Below are positions 33,845 to 42,161 of a stretch of DNA of 64,000 nucleotides, piece by piece. This stretch comes from Sphingobacteriia bacterium (lineage in GTDB: Bacteria > Bacteroidota > Bacteroidia > Chitinophagales > Chitinophagaceae), in the NCBI GenBank assembly GCA_015999745.1, contig JAECQP010000006.1, positions 1 to 64,000 of the forward strand, given 5' to 3'. Within the stretch, counting starts at the first letter, position 1; each line of letters starts with the position of its first letter. A program made the translations under genes and the position numbers. The notes below the pieces were generated by a model that had not been told where the DNA came from, ran no database searches, and saw only the letters and a list, made by a program, of their open reading frames with translations.

Positions 33845-35098
33845 TTAGTAGTGACATTTCTGACACTCAGTACCACCGATAAGCTCCACAGTAACACCCT
33901 TGGTGCTATCCATCTTACCGCTCTTCAGGTCTGCATGGTATTTCTCATAAATGCTGTAGAAACCATTGTCTTTGAACTGAACCTTGGTTTCGCGGTGACA
34001 GTTCACGCACCAACCCATGCTCAGGTCGGTAAACTGCTTCACTTCACCCATTTTCTGAACATCCCCATGACAGGTCTGACAAGCCACCTGGCCGGCTTTT
34101 ACGTGCTGGGAGTGATTGAAATAAACGTGGTCGGGCAGGTTGTGGATACGAACCCACTCAATAGGCTGCGCTTTTGAAGCATCCCATGGTTTGCCTTCCT
34201 CATAACCAGCGAACTTGTACAGCTTCTTGATTTCAGCAGTACCGTCTACTTCCTCACCGGCTTCGTTGAAGATCTTCTCTCCTTTGTATTCGTTGATGGC
34301 CATGTGACAGTTCATACAAACATTCACGGAAGGAATAGTAGCCTGTTTGCCCTGGGCAACGCCTGAGTGACAGTACTGGCAGTTGATCTGGTTGGTTCCG
34401 GCGTGAACGGCATGAGAGTAGTAAATAGGCTGCTCCGGCTGATAGTCTTTGCTTCTGCCCAGCGCCATAGCGCCTTTGGTAGTAAGGTAGCCACCCACAA
34501 TGAAGAGAATCACGGTGAGCATGGCGATATAGCTCTTGTTCTTGTAGAAAGGAATCGGCACCAGGTAAGGATGACCATCCTTTTCATCAGAGAGTCTTTT
34601 CAGATTGGAGTTTACCTGCAGCATGATCAGGGCAACAACAGCCAGGATCAGGGTAAGAATACCAAATAACAGGGTGTTATCGGCTTCTACAGGCTTTGCG
34701 GCAGCCGCGCCTGCGGTTGCACCGGCTGCACCCGGAGCAGGGACGGTTTTGATATAGGCCAGGATTGCATCAATCTCCTCGGTCTTCAGACCGGGGAACG
34801 CATTCATGGCGATACTGTTGTACTCCTTGTACAGGTTGTTTGCATAGGCATCTCCTGTTTTCAGGAAGGCAGCGCTATTGCGGACCCATGCATAGAGGTT
34901 CTCTTTGTTGGGCCAGCGATCCTCAACGCCTGCCAGGGCAGGACCCGTTAATTTCTTGTGTACAGCATGACAAGACGCACAGTTGGCACTAAAAAGTGCT
35001 TTACCATCTTGCGCTTTTACAGCTACACTAAAACATACACTGAACAGGAAAAAAATAGCGGTTAGGCTGGTTTTGGCTATAGATCTAGAAAATATCAT
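33845..35098 (-). CDS. actA: Alternative complex III subunit ActA (multiheme cytochrome c, six heme motifs)
   Basis: This 417-residue protein has a signal peptide and an N-terminal monoheme domain with CASCH. A membrane helix (about 145-165) and a second (about 190-210) follow. The C-terminal multiheme part has CQYCH, CMNCH, CQTCH, CVNCH and CQKCH, six CXXCH motifs in all. The family is usually described as pentaheme, so the N-terminal class I cytochrome looks like an added domain fused to the pentaheme core. The ATG at 35098 was chosen over a GTG 6 bp upstream. It is the first gene of the act-cox cluster, with a -7 box about 47 bp upstream. Confidence 0.93.
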   Translation of the reverse strand: MIFSRSIAKTSLTAIFFLFSVCFSVAVKAQDGKALFSANCASCHAVHKKLTGPALAGVEDRWPNKENLYAWVRNSAAFLKTGDAYANNLYKEYNSIAMNAFPGLKTEEIDAILAYIKTVPAPGAAGATAGAAAAKPVEADNTLLFGILTLILAVVALIMLQVNSNLKRLSDEKDGHPYLVPIPFYKNKSYIAMLTVILFIVGGYLTTKGAMALGRSKDYQPEQPIYYSHAVHAGTNQINCQYCHSGVAQGKQATIPSVNVCMNCHMAINEYKGEKIFNEAGEEVDGTAEIKKLYKFAGYEEGKPWDASKAQPIEWVRIHNLPDHVYFNHSQHVKAGQVACQTCHGDVQKMGEVKQFTDLSMGWCVNCHRETKVQFKDNGFYSIYEKYHADLKSGKMDSTKGVTVELIGGTECQKCHY

Positions 35099-35144
35099 AT
35101 GCACATCAATGGTTCTGGTGTGGAAAAATATCCGTGAACGGGGG

Positions 35145-35152
35145 CAAAAATA
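35145..35152 (-). promoter_or_regulatory. -7 element of the act-cox cluster promoter
   Basis: Read on the minus strand these bases are TATTTTTG, an exact TAnnTTTG match, about 47 bp upstream of actA. This is the only good promoter-like element seen before the long act-cox gene series. The -33 element is not at the ideal spacing. Confidence 0.5.
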
Positions 35153-35286
35153 TGATACGATTGTGACAAAAACTCAATCGGTTATGTTTTTTTTTCTCCT
35201 TTATTTACAAGGGTTTTAGCCGAAGGTGGCAAACATGATATTTTTTTGTCATGACCAAATGAATTTTTTAAATGACTTTTGCATCC

Positions 35287-35574
35287 ATGTTTAATCGACT
35301 GAAAGAGAAATGGCAGGTGAGTTGGTTGCAGTTTATCCTGATCTTCTCCACTTTTGCATTAGGGGGAAGCCTCTGCGGCTACCTGGCAAGGCAATTGCTC
35401 TCTACCACGTCTATAGAAAGAGGCAGTGGATATGTCATTATTTATATAGTATTAATGACCATTTTATGGCCTTTTTGTGTACTGCTGATCAGTATCCCTT
35501 TTGGCCAGTTTCTTTTTTTTAAACGATATCTTTCCCGGATCTGGCAAAGGATGTCCGGAAAATCAAAATCATAA
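35287..35574 (+). CDS. Small two-helix membrane protein, DUF6787-like
   Basis: This 95-residue protein starts MFNRLKEKWQVSWLQF and has two hydrophobic helices (LQFILIFSTFALGGSLCGYL and YVIIYIVLMTILWPFCVLLI) joined by a short polar loop. It ends in a basic tail (FFKRYLSRIWQRM). It resembles DUF6787-family proteins of Bacteroidota. The function is unknown. It lies 12 bp before purN on the same strand and is probably co-transcribed, although the two roles are not obviously linked. Confidence 0.7.
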   Translation: MFNRLKEKWQVSWLQFILIFSTFALGGSLCGYLARQLLSTTSIERGSGYVIIYIVLMTILWPFCVLLISIPFGQFLFFKRYLSRIWQRMSGKSKS

Positions 35575-35586
35575 AGCAGCAATTCA

Positions 35587-36153
35587 ATGACAAATCTGGC
35601 CATATTTGCTTCGGGGGCTGGCTCCAACGCCGAAAAAATAATTGAACATTTTAGGGGAAACAGCCATGTGCGGGTAGCCCTGATCCTGTGCAATAAGCCA
35701 ACAGCCGGAGTGCTAAAAATTGCCGAAAATCATGGAATTAAGTCTATTTTGATTGAAAAAGAGGATTTTTTTAGCCCCAACAGCTGTGTTTCTGCCTTAA
35801 AAGATCATCAGATCGATTTCATTGTTTTAGCCGGTTTTTTATGGAAAATACCGGATGCCCTGGTAAATGCTTATCGCGGAAAAATCGTGAATATTCATCC
35901 TGCCCTGTTGCCCAACTACGGAGGAAGGGGCATGTATGGTATGCGGGTACATGAGGCGGTGATCCATGCCGGGGAAACCGAAAGCGGCATCACCATACAT
36001 TATGTGGATGAGCATTACGACGAGGGAGATATTATATTCCAGGCCAAATGCCCCGTTGAACCGGGAGATACCCCCGAAATGCTTGCTCAAAAAGTGCATG
36101 TACTGGAACACAGGCATTTTCCGGAAGTGATTGAGAACCTACTCCGGTCATAG
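35587..36153 (+). CDS. purN: Phosphoribosylglycinamide formyltransferase
   Basis: This 188-residue enzyme transfers the formyl group from 10-formyl-tetrahydrofolate to GAR in purine synthesis. It starts MTNLAIFASGAGSNAEKII with the phosphate-binding loop. It contains VLAGFLWKIPDALVNAY, NIHPALLPNYGGRGMYG with the catalytic Asn-His, and GITIHYVDEHYDEGDII with the catalytic Asp. Its length fits the family. Its stop overlaps the convergent receptor gene's stop region by about 6 bp, so the transcripts meet there. Confidence 0.96.
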   Translation: MTNLAIFASGAGSNAEKIIEHFRGNSHVRVALILCNKPTAGVLKIAENHGIKSILIEKEDFFSPNSCVSALKDHQIDFIVLAGFLWKIPDALVNAYRGKIVNIHPALLPNYGGRGMYGMRVHEAVIHAGETESGITIHYVDEHYDEGDIIFQAKCPVEPGDTPEMLAQKVHVLEHRHFPEVIENLLRS

Positions 36154-38826
36154 TTTCAGGGATACGCTCAACAGCAGGTAACCTGGAAGCAACCGGTAAG
36201 TTGTTGAAGTATACCCGATATCTGAAATCGTGTAATTGCGAAACTGGTGGGTATTCAGCAGGTTGCGCCCCGCAATTGTAATCCCCAGTTTATTCTTTAA
36301 CGGGCTAAAGTGAAGATCCACATCACAGAAATAATAGTTGCTGTTCAGCTGACCGATACCTGCCAAACGGAAGGATTCCGTTTTCAGGTTGAGCTGTAAG
36401 TATTTACTGAATTTGAAATGCAGATCAAGAAAGCTCGTAAAGTCTGAATAACGGGAGGCTGTAGTAGCCATTACCCGATGATACCCCCGGGTGGTTCCTG
36501 CATGAACATTGAACCATTTCTTCCAGGCGGAACGGACTTCCAGTCCTCCATTGAAAAAGGAATGATTGATGTTGCGTAACCCCGATCCATTCACCTCGTT
36601 GGTAAAACCAGTACAAACGGTGTTGAGGGTTAATTTGAGATTAGCGTCAATCGCGGATAGATAATAATCCAGGTTGGAGGTTAAGGTAGCTACCCTGTTA
36701 TTGTTGGTTAGCATCGCTTCCTGTTGCATATAAGACTGCGCAATTGTTGAGCGCGTACCATAAGCGGTATAATCGGTATTATACAGCAGTATTACATTGG
36801 CAAAGAAACGATCGGCCCAGTTTCCATGCGTAAAGGAAAGAGACATAACAGAAGCATCGGGCTGATCAAACCGCGCCGTACCTCTGGTAAATAACCTGTA
36901 CCCATTCAGTAAATAGTTCCCGAAGATTTCATTGATCTGGCTATTTCGTTTGTTCAGGGAACAGTTCAATAACAACAAATTCTTCTCCGATAATTTCCAC
37001 TCTATACCCAAGGCAGGATTTATAAACTGTACCTGCTGTTTGTCTGCCCGGATACCATCCCGGTAACTATTGCAAAAAGCGTGGATCCCCAGTTGCTGTA
37101 TCAGGGTAATTTTCCCCAGTTGGTACCGGTGTCTTGCTTTCAAAAACAGATCACTGGCAGAAGCATTCAGGTTATTTTGAAAACCATCCGGGCGATCCAC
37201 CATCAATGATTGGTGCGCTAGTATAAGTTCTGTGCTTAACACATCTTTCCTGTAGTTTATACCCGCCAGTAGATCCACCAATGATTTTGCAGTGCATTTG
37301 GAACTGAGCTTTGACTGAACCGACAGAAACCGCATTTGATGCCTGGCCGACTGGTAAACCTCATCGGCAGTTCCCGCATTCGGGAAAAGCGGCTGATAAT
37401 TAAATTGATCAACATGATACTGTTGTGGCGCTTCATCGGATATGAATTGAGCAGCAATTTGCCAGAATGATTTCCCGGAAATCCTGCAGGAGAAACGCAG
37501 TAACTGCTCATTCGTTACTGTATGCGTTTTTAATGTATCCTGAATGGTTTGCTGATTAAACAGCAAATGATTTTGGTTGACTATATTACCCAGTCCAACT
37601 TTCATTCCATATTCCAGGATGGTGTTTTCGGACCAGTCGTAAAGCAGGTTGATTTTCCCGGCCCCGTTCAATACGCGCCGGTCCATATTCAGTGTTTCCA
37701 TATTCACAAACCGGATTTGATTGATGCCGGCTGAATCGATGGCAGTGCTGTAAAACCGGTTAAGTTCCCTGTTGAGCTGTAAACTTGTTTTAATGCTCAT
37801 TTTGCCTGCCGGACGCCAAATCGTATGGACAGCATACAGCCCGGAATTATTGCCGGGAGATTTTTTATTCCCCGGCATTGCAGTAGCGCTGATGTTGATC
37901 AATTGCACGGCGCTTGGAGGTATTCCGGCAAGATCATCATTCATATCTTCTGTAACTTTACTATCCGCCTCATTGGTTTGCAACGGCTGCTCCTCTCCAG
38001 TGTTATTCATACTGCCCAGCCAATATTGCCGGAGGCGGTTGTCCAGTTTAACCAGGTTTATTTTGCCGTCGTAGTATTTACCGGCAACACAGTCAATCCC
38101 CGCATCAATATTGCCGAACCATTTATTGGCGACGCCTGGTTTCATTTTCAAATTGAGCGCAACTTTATCGCTCTTTACAATTCCCTTCATCAGCCTGTTG
38201 GCGGAATAATGTTGCAATATTTCTATTTTACCTATGGGGTGAGGAGGCATATTCCGGGTAAGTAACCGGTAAGACTTTTCAAAAAAATCATCTCCTTCAA
38301 TCATTATTTTTTCAACCTCTTTGTTGCCCACTTTCACCGTACCATCTTCCATTACCTGTATACCGGGTATTTTTTTCAACAGATCTTCCAATACCCGCTC
38401 GTTGCCCTTTGCAAAGGAGCCGGCATCCGCTACTATGGTGTCATTCCTGATCAGGATTGGCGGAGTGGCGGTTACAATAACTTCGTTCAACACCTTCGTT
38501 TCAAATTCCAACACTATATGCTGAAGCAATGCAACTGGCGGCTCTCCGGGAGGCAGTTTTAACTTTTTGGTTCTGTAAGAAATTGCGCTGAAACAGATAC
38601 TACAACCTTCTGGAATAACTGCCTTTAAGCTGAAACAGCCGGAACCATCCGAAAAACAATATGCGAGCAATTTTGCAGTACTGTCTACCCGGAGTATAAC
38701 ATTGGCAAACGCAACAGGCTGCCCGTATTGATCGGTAATTCTTCCTGAAAGAACGGTTTGAGCCGTTACATATTCTGTAAACAGTACCGAAATAGCAATC
38801 ATTAATTTCTTCACGCTATACTTCAT
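36148..38826 (-). CDS. Outer-membrane receptor-like protein with CarboxypepD regulatory-like domain
   Basis: This 892-residue protein has a signal peptide followed by a CarboxypepD_reg-like domain (SGRITDQYGQPVAFANVIL). A plug-like region (EDLLKKIPGIQVMEDGTVKVGNKEVEKI) and a long C-terminal barrel follow. It has the build of TonB-dependent outer-membrane receptors of Bacteroidota, but the SusC signature and a SusD partner are absent. It lies 5 bp downstream of a GLPGLI-family gene, a common Bacteroidota pairing. Ligand unknown. The ATG at 38826 was preferred to an upstream GTG. Confidence 0.82.
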   Translation of the reverse strand: MKYSVKKLMIAISVLFTEYVTAQTVLSGRITDQYGQPVAFANVILRVDSTAKLLAYCFSDGSGCFSLKAVIPEGCSICFSAISYRTKKLKLPPGEPPVALLQHIVLEFETKVLNEVIVTATPPILIRNDTIVADAGSFAKGNERVLEDLLKKIPGIQVMEDGTVKVGNKEVEKIMIEGDDFFEKSYRLLTRNMPPHPIGKIEILQHYSANRLMKGIVKSDKVALNLKMKPGVANKWFGNIDAGIDCVAGKYYDGKINLVKLDNRLRQYWLGSMNNTGEEQPLQTNEADSKVTEDMNDDLAGIPPSAVQLINISATAMPGNKKSPGNNSGLYAVHTIWRPAGKMSIKTSLQLNRELNRFYSTAIDSAGINQIRFVNMETLNMDRRVLNGAGKINLLYDWSENTILEYGMKVGLGNIVNQNHLLFNQQTIQDTLKTHTVTNEQLLRFSCRISGKSFWQIAAQFISDEAPQQYHVDQFNYQPLFPNAGTADEVYQSARHQMRFLSVQSKLSSKCTAKSLVDLLAGINYRKDVLSTELILAHQSLMVDRPDGFQNNLNASASDLFLKARHRYQLGKITLIQQLGIHAFCNSYRDGIRADKQQVQFINPALGIEWKLSEKNLLLLNCSLNKRNSQINEIFGNYLLNGYRLFTRGTARFDQPDASVMSLSFTHGNWADRFFANVILLYNTDYTAYGTRSTIAQSYMQQEAMLTNNNRVATLTSNLDYYLSAIDANLKLTLNTVCTGFTNEVNGSGLRNINHSFFNGGLEVRSAWKKWFNVHAGTTRGYHRVMATTASRYSDFTSFLDLHFKFSKYLQLNLKTESFRLAGIGQLNSNYYFCDVDLHFSPLKNKLGITIAGRNLLNTHQFRNYTISDIGYTSTTYRLLPGYLLLSVSLKL

Positions 38827-38831
38827 TCTTC

Positions 38832-39578
38832 TCACTCTCTTTCTATATCGTCTCTTTTTACAGAAACAGATGCATTCATGGTCCTGCTGAATTTGGACAG
38901 AATTCGTTGCTGAAATTCCGACTCTTCTTTTTCGATTTTCTTCCGGTAATCGGGATAGGATATTATTTTGAACCGGCCCTGATGCTGCGGTATCAAAGCA
39001 GTATGAAAAGGAGAGATGATCTGTTTCAATAAAAAACTTACCTGACCATCATCGTCCCCGGCTTCTACAATTAATCCGGGCAGGCCGTTTAACTTCCATG
39101 GGCCAAAACTGTATGGAAGATCCGGACAATACCATGCCGTGTATCTTCTTCCCCGGAATACTGCAACAGCTTTCTTGCAGGTGAACCTTCCAATCATTTT
39201 AAGGCCCTCTTCCAACACCCATGCCTGCCGGGGTAAATCTTCCTTTACAAGGAACACTTCTTTCGTATATAAAGACTTTTTTTTCTCCAGCAGCATATTC
39301 CCAGATCGATTGATGCTGATGTATGCATCCATGGTGTCGATGATGCGCATGGTCGCTTTGTTGTTACCCTGATCCTCCTCGGTATAATGATCCTGCGTTG
39401 CTACAGGCCTGAATAAAAACAGGGACTGACCTGAATTGAACACCAGTTTGCCCGTATACAACACGGTCCCGGAAAATTGCAACATCATCTCATACTCGGC
39501 CATTACCTCCGATTGTTGTGCCTGCAGCTGGCACAGGCTCAACAGTAATGAATAAAATAATGATTGAATCTGTTTCAT
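38832..39578 (-). CDS. GLPGLI-family exported protein
   Basis: This 248-residue exported protein contains the family signature GLPGLIVEAGD in WKLNGLPGLIVEAGDDDG. It has a signal peptide of about 20 residues and the typical beta-rich middle with a conserved AWYCPDLPYSFGPW stretch. GLPGLI proteins are periplasmic or surface-associated in Bacteroidota and commonly stand next to an outer-membrane barrel, as here. The function is unknown but may involve metal or peptide binding. The ATG at 39578 is preferred because it begins the signal peptide. Confidence 0.88.
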   Translation of the reverse strand: MKQIQSLFYSLLLSLCQLQAQQSEVMAEYEMMLQFSGTVLYTGKLVFNSGQSLFLFRPVATQDHYTEEDQGNNKATMRIIDTMDAYISINRSGNMLLEKKKSLYTKEVFLVKEDLPRQAWVLEEGLKMIGRFTCKKAVAVFRGRRYTAWYCPDLPYSFGPWKLNGLPGLIVEAGDDDGQVSFLLKQIISPFHTALIPQHQGRFKIISYPDYRKKIEKEESEFQQRILSKFSRTMNASVSVKRDDIERE

Positions 39579-39652
39579 TGAATTGAAGATTGTTTTTTTG
39601 AAAACAGCCATCCAGACAGGACCTGCCCGCCTGAACAGCTGTTATTAGCCGG

Positions 39653-39958
39653 TTATGCCAAAGCAGCTCTTGCCTGGGCCTTAAGCTGTTTGATAATCTG
39701 GAACAGTTTACTGCAATCCACATCTTTTGCGGTTACAGTTACTTTTGCGTAAGTAGCGCCTGCGCCAATACTAACAGTTACCTCAACGTCACAGCTGGAA
39801 AAATACGCCGGGGATTTGCTCTCAGTAAAAGCGGTCAGGCAATACTCCGCCGTACTTGAATAAGCGGCTGTATTGTATTGCCGTTGTTGGTCGGCAGCTG
39901 TTGCACCGGCTGAAAATACCAGCAGTGCAAGCAGACTAAACATCAGTTTCATTTTCAT
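39653..39958 (-). CDS. Small secreted protein with three cysteines, unrecognised
   Basis: This 101-residue protein has a strong signal peptide (cleavage near GATAA, residue 22). The mature part of about 79 residues contains Cys40, Cys56 and Cys82 and is rich in Thr, Ala and Ser. The odd number of Cys leaves one free or available for a partner. It ends in a positively charged helix (KLFQIIKQLKAQARAALA). It lies about 75 bp upstream of the GLPGLI gene on the same strand and is probably the first gene of that transcript. No family is recognised. Confidence 0.55.
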   Translation of the reverse strand: MKMKLMFSLLALLVFSAGATAADQQRQYNTAAYSSTAEYCLTAFTESKSPAYFSSCDVEVTVSIGAGATYAKVTVTAKDVDCSKLFQIIKQLKAQARAALA

Positions 39959-40165
39959 ATATATAAGTTGATTGTATTCCTCGCCTGTCTACGCCCTGGC
40001 GCGGATGTTCAGCGGTTTTTTTACTTGCTGACCTGCAATATGTACTTCTGAGAAGCACATCCATCAACTTCGAATGAGTAGCTACCCGAAAGAAGAAAAT
40101 GCTGTGTACATCAGCATCCTGTTCTTTCAATGGAACAATATTAAAGACGATAAGGACAGAAATTA

Positions 40166-40181
40166 CAGGTAGTTCTACCTG
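40166..40181. repeat. Perfect hairpin CAGGTAG-TT-CTACCTG near the GNAT gene end
   Basis: The 7-bp perfect arms around TT lie about 46 bp downstream of the GNAT stop codon. There is no good T-run on either strand, so it could be a weak terminator or an operator of the small secreted protein gene upstream of it. Confidence 0.35.
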
Positions 40182-40226
40182 ATTTTAAACTCTTTTAACG
40201 GTAGGAATTAAAGGATGCCCGCTTGC

Positions 40227-40694
40227 TCACAGCATCCGTTCCATATACACCACTTCCGGCAATGGATTATGGTAATAGGCTGTAGTGATGATAAATCCGT
40301 GTTTCAGGTAAAGGGCTATGGCTGATTTCAGGCGCTTGAGTGTATCAAGTTTCATTTTTGTATATCCCAGTTGCTTTGCATCTTTCATAATAGCAACCAC
40401 CAGCGCTTCTCCTATTCCAAATTTTCGAAAAGCCGGTTTTACATAGAGGCGTTTCATTTCACAGGCTCCTTCTTCCAATGCCTGCAAGGCAATGGTTCCG
40501 GCCGGCTCTCCGTTCCAGTAAGCGAGGATCAGGCTCCCTTTCGGATGGCCATATTTTTTGAGCGGGTCTTTCAGCTCCGCTTCAAAGCTTTGAAAACAAA
40601 GATCCACTCCCAGTTCTGCTGAATATTCAGCAAACAAATGCCGGGCTGTTTCCAGTCCGGCACCTTCTTCTGTTATATGTTTTAATTCCAACAT
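40227..40694 (-). CDS. GNAT-family N-acetyltransferase
   Basis: This 155-residue protein has the GNAT fold. The acetyl-CoA pyrophosphate loop is RKFGIGEALV, preceded by the conserved MKRLYVKPAF strand and followed by LKHGFI in the C-terminal part. It acetylates an amino group on an unknown small molecule or protein. It lies 3 bp after the TPR membrane protein gene on the same strand. Confidence 0.88.
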   Translation of the reverse strand: MLELKHITEEGAGLETARHLFAEYSAELGVDLCFQSFEAELKDPLKKYGHPKGSLILAYWNGEPAGTIALQALEEGACEMKRLYVKPAFRKFGIGEALVVAIMKDAKQLGYTKMKLDTLKRLKSAIALYLKHGFIITTAYYHNPLPEVVYMERML

Positions 40695-40697
40695 CGT

Positions 40698-41348
40698 TTA
40701 ACCTGGCATGCGTGAAATATATTTTTCCACCTCTTTGATCTGATCTACAACCTGCTTGGTAGTAGGCTTGCAAGCCTTGGCTTTTCTGAAGAAATCTTTG
40801 GCAGCCCGGAACTCTCTTTTGTTCATAAAGATCTGGCACATGCTGATATAGGCAACCGCTTCACTTTCCTTGTCGGCAATGCCGGCACGGATCGCTGCCC
40901 GAATATAGGCTTCACCCTGTTTCAGGTCGCCTTTCTGCATGGCCATCATCCCCAACTGTAATTTATTAGCCCCTTCTGCCTCCGGCATGGGCGCTCCCAG
41001 ATCGGAACTCTTCTTCAGGTGTTTTTCTGCAGCATCAAAATCCTGCTTCATCATAGCCATATTCCCCTTGATCGTGTAAAAAGTAGACCGTACCGGCTTG
41101 TAAAGCAGGTTTGGAAACCATACTGTATTCAGGATCCTTTCCACTTCTTCCATGTCGCCTTTTTCCATTGGCTCCTGAATCAGGCGCAGGGGTCCTATAA
41201 AGAAATGACTGGCCAATCCGATCACACCAATGAAGTACAGTACAAAAGAGGGCCAGAATCCGCTGCTGATATTTACGGCAATCGCCAGTACAATGGCCAG
41301 TAAGCTCAGCCAGAAACGGTATTTAATGATAATATTATAAAACTTCAT
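40698..41348 (-). CDS. Membrane-anchored TPR protein
   Basis: This 216-residue protein has two adjacent N-terminal helices (FWLSLLAIVLAIAVNI and FVLYFIGVIGLASHFF) and a soluble part with about three tetratricopeptide repeats. Repeat-like segments are AMMKQDFDAAEKHLKKSSDLG, GDLKQGEAYIRAAIRAG and REFRAAKDFFRKAKACKP. It is likely a scaffolding protein on the membrane. No partner is visible. It is immediately upstream of, and probably co-transcribed with, the GNAT gene. Confidence 0.75.
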   Translation of the reverse strand: MKFYNIIIKYRFWLSLLAIVLAIAVNISSGFWPSFVLYFIGVIGLASHFFIGPLRLIQEPMEKGDMEEVERILNTVWFPNLLYKPVRSTFYTIKGNMAMMKQDFDAAEKHLKKSSDLGAPMPEAEGANKLQLGMMAMQKGDLKQGEAYIRAAIRAGIADKESEAVAYISMCQIFMNKREFRAAKDFFRKAKACKPTTKQVVDQIKEVEKYISRMPG

Positions 41349-41403
41349 GGTTCAAATTTGGGCTGCAAAGATAACGGGATTCCTTTATAGTTCCCAGTCC
41401 GGA

Positions 41404-41850
41404 TTATTCCTTTGCATCATTGATTTCCACCCAGTATCCGTCGGGGTCCTGCAGCCAGATCTGCTTCACGCCATCCACCCGTAGGGTAACGCCAAAAGGA
41501 TTCCCTAACCAGTCTTCCCAATGGATTTTGTGTCTTTTCAGCGTCTCGAGCTGCCGGTCTACAGAAGCAACCGTAAAACAAAGATGACTTCCCTTGTAAT
41601 AAGTTTTTACCTGTTTGGCCCCCTCTATGATATGCAAAGCAGTTTTGGGACCAATGGAGTACCAGGTGTGGATTCCATCATGGAAGGGCTCGGGGATGGT
41701 ATCTAACCCAATAATATCCATGTAAAAGAAATTGGATTTCTTCATATCCACTACGGAAAGGGCTATATGATTGATGGATGCCCGGGGGGCTTTTTGGGCT
41801 TTTGCAGCAAACCCGAACAGCAGGCAAAAGAAAAATATTGGTAGTCTCAT
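41404..41850 (-). CDS. VOC-family (glyoxalase-like) exported protein
   Basis: This 148-residue protein has an N-terminal signal peptide (FFFCLLFGFAAKAQ) and one vicinal-oxygen-chelate domain. The strands are INHIALSVVDMKKSNFFY, HTWYSIGPKTALHII, HLCFTVASVDRQLETL and the final DPDGYWVEIND. The family holds a metal through His/Glu residues, and candidates are the His in NHIAL and the Glu near the end. Secretion is unusual for a glyoxalase-type enzyme. The substrate is unknown. Confidence 0.85.
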   Translation of the reverse strand: MRLPIFFFCLLFGFAAKAQKAPRASINHIALSVVDMKKSNFFYMDIIGLDTIPEPFHDGIHTWYSIGPKTALHIIEGAKQVKTYYKGSHLCFTVASVDRQLETLKRHKIHWEDWLGNPFGVTLRVDGVKQIWLQDPDGYWVEINDAKE

Positions 41851-41884
41851 AAAGATTAGTTGACGTTGAAGTTACCAAATCTAT

Positions 41885-41892
41885 TATTTTTG
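41885..41892 (+). promoter_or_regulatory. -7 element of the tRNA-Arg gene
   Basis: TATTTTTG matches the Bacteroidota -7 consensus exactly and lies 23 bp upstream of the tRNA 5' end. An upstream TTG (41860-41862) is near the -33 position. Confidence 0.55.
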
Positions 41893-41915
41893 CGCCAATC
41901 GGATAAAAACCGGTC

Positions 41916-41987
41916 GGTCCCGTAGTTCAATGGATAGAATAGAAGTTTCCTAAACTTTAGATCCAAGTTCGATTCTTGGCGGGACCA
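41916..41987 (+). tRNA. tRNA-Arg(CCT)
   Basis: The 72-nt sequence folds into a normal cloverleaf. The acceptor stem is GGTCCCG/CGGGACC, the D arm GTTC/GAAT, the anticodon stem GAAGT/ACTTT with loop TTCCTAA, and the T arm CCAAG/CTTGG with TTCGATT. The discriminator base is A. The anticodon CCT reads AGG (arginine). CCA is not encoded. It is followed by a clear terminator. Confidence 0.95.
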
Positions 41988-41991
41988 CAAA

Positions 41992-42020
41992 CCCTCGCAG
42001 CGACAGCTGCGGGGATTTTT
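41992..42020 (+). terminator. Intrinsic terminator of the tRNA-Arg gene
   Basis: CCC-T-CGCAGC (41992-42001) pairs with GCTGCG-GGG (42006-42014) around a four-base loop, with one bulged T, and is followed by ATTTTT. It begins four bases after the tRNA 3' end. Confidence 0.85.
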
Positions 42021-42029
42021 AGATTGCGA

Positions 42030-42155
42030 ACGTTACGAGTTTACTCGTATAAGTGAGCAGGCTAAAAACCAGCAGGGCAACCGAAGGTTGGCATGCGAAG
42101 GGTTTGAGTAAGTTCAATGCGGCAGAAGACAGCCAAGCGCAGCGAAGGCTGGCAG
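42030..42155. repeat. Hairpin-rich non-coding tract after the tRNA
   Basis: No open frame is present, but three further hairpins occur in series. They are ACGAGT-TT-ACTCGT (42035-42048), CAACC-GAA-GGTTG (42078-42090) and CAGCC...GGCTG (42130-42151). The last two units share CCGAAGG / GCGAAGG loops with flanking G and C. The function is unknown. It may be a decayed repeat, or an RNA in the region between the tRNA terminator and the LytTR gene. Confidence 0.4.
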
Positions 42156-42161
42156 TCCTGA

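Noticed and set aside
39936..40130. 64-codon minus-strand frame overlapping the start of the small secreted protein
   Set aside because: It overlaps the signal-peptide-coding region in another frame, has no motif and no good start signal.
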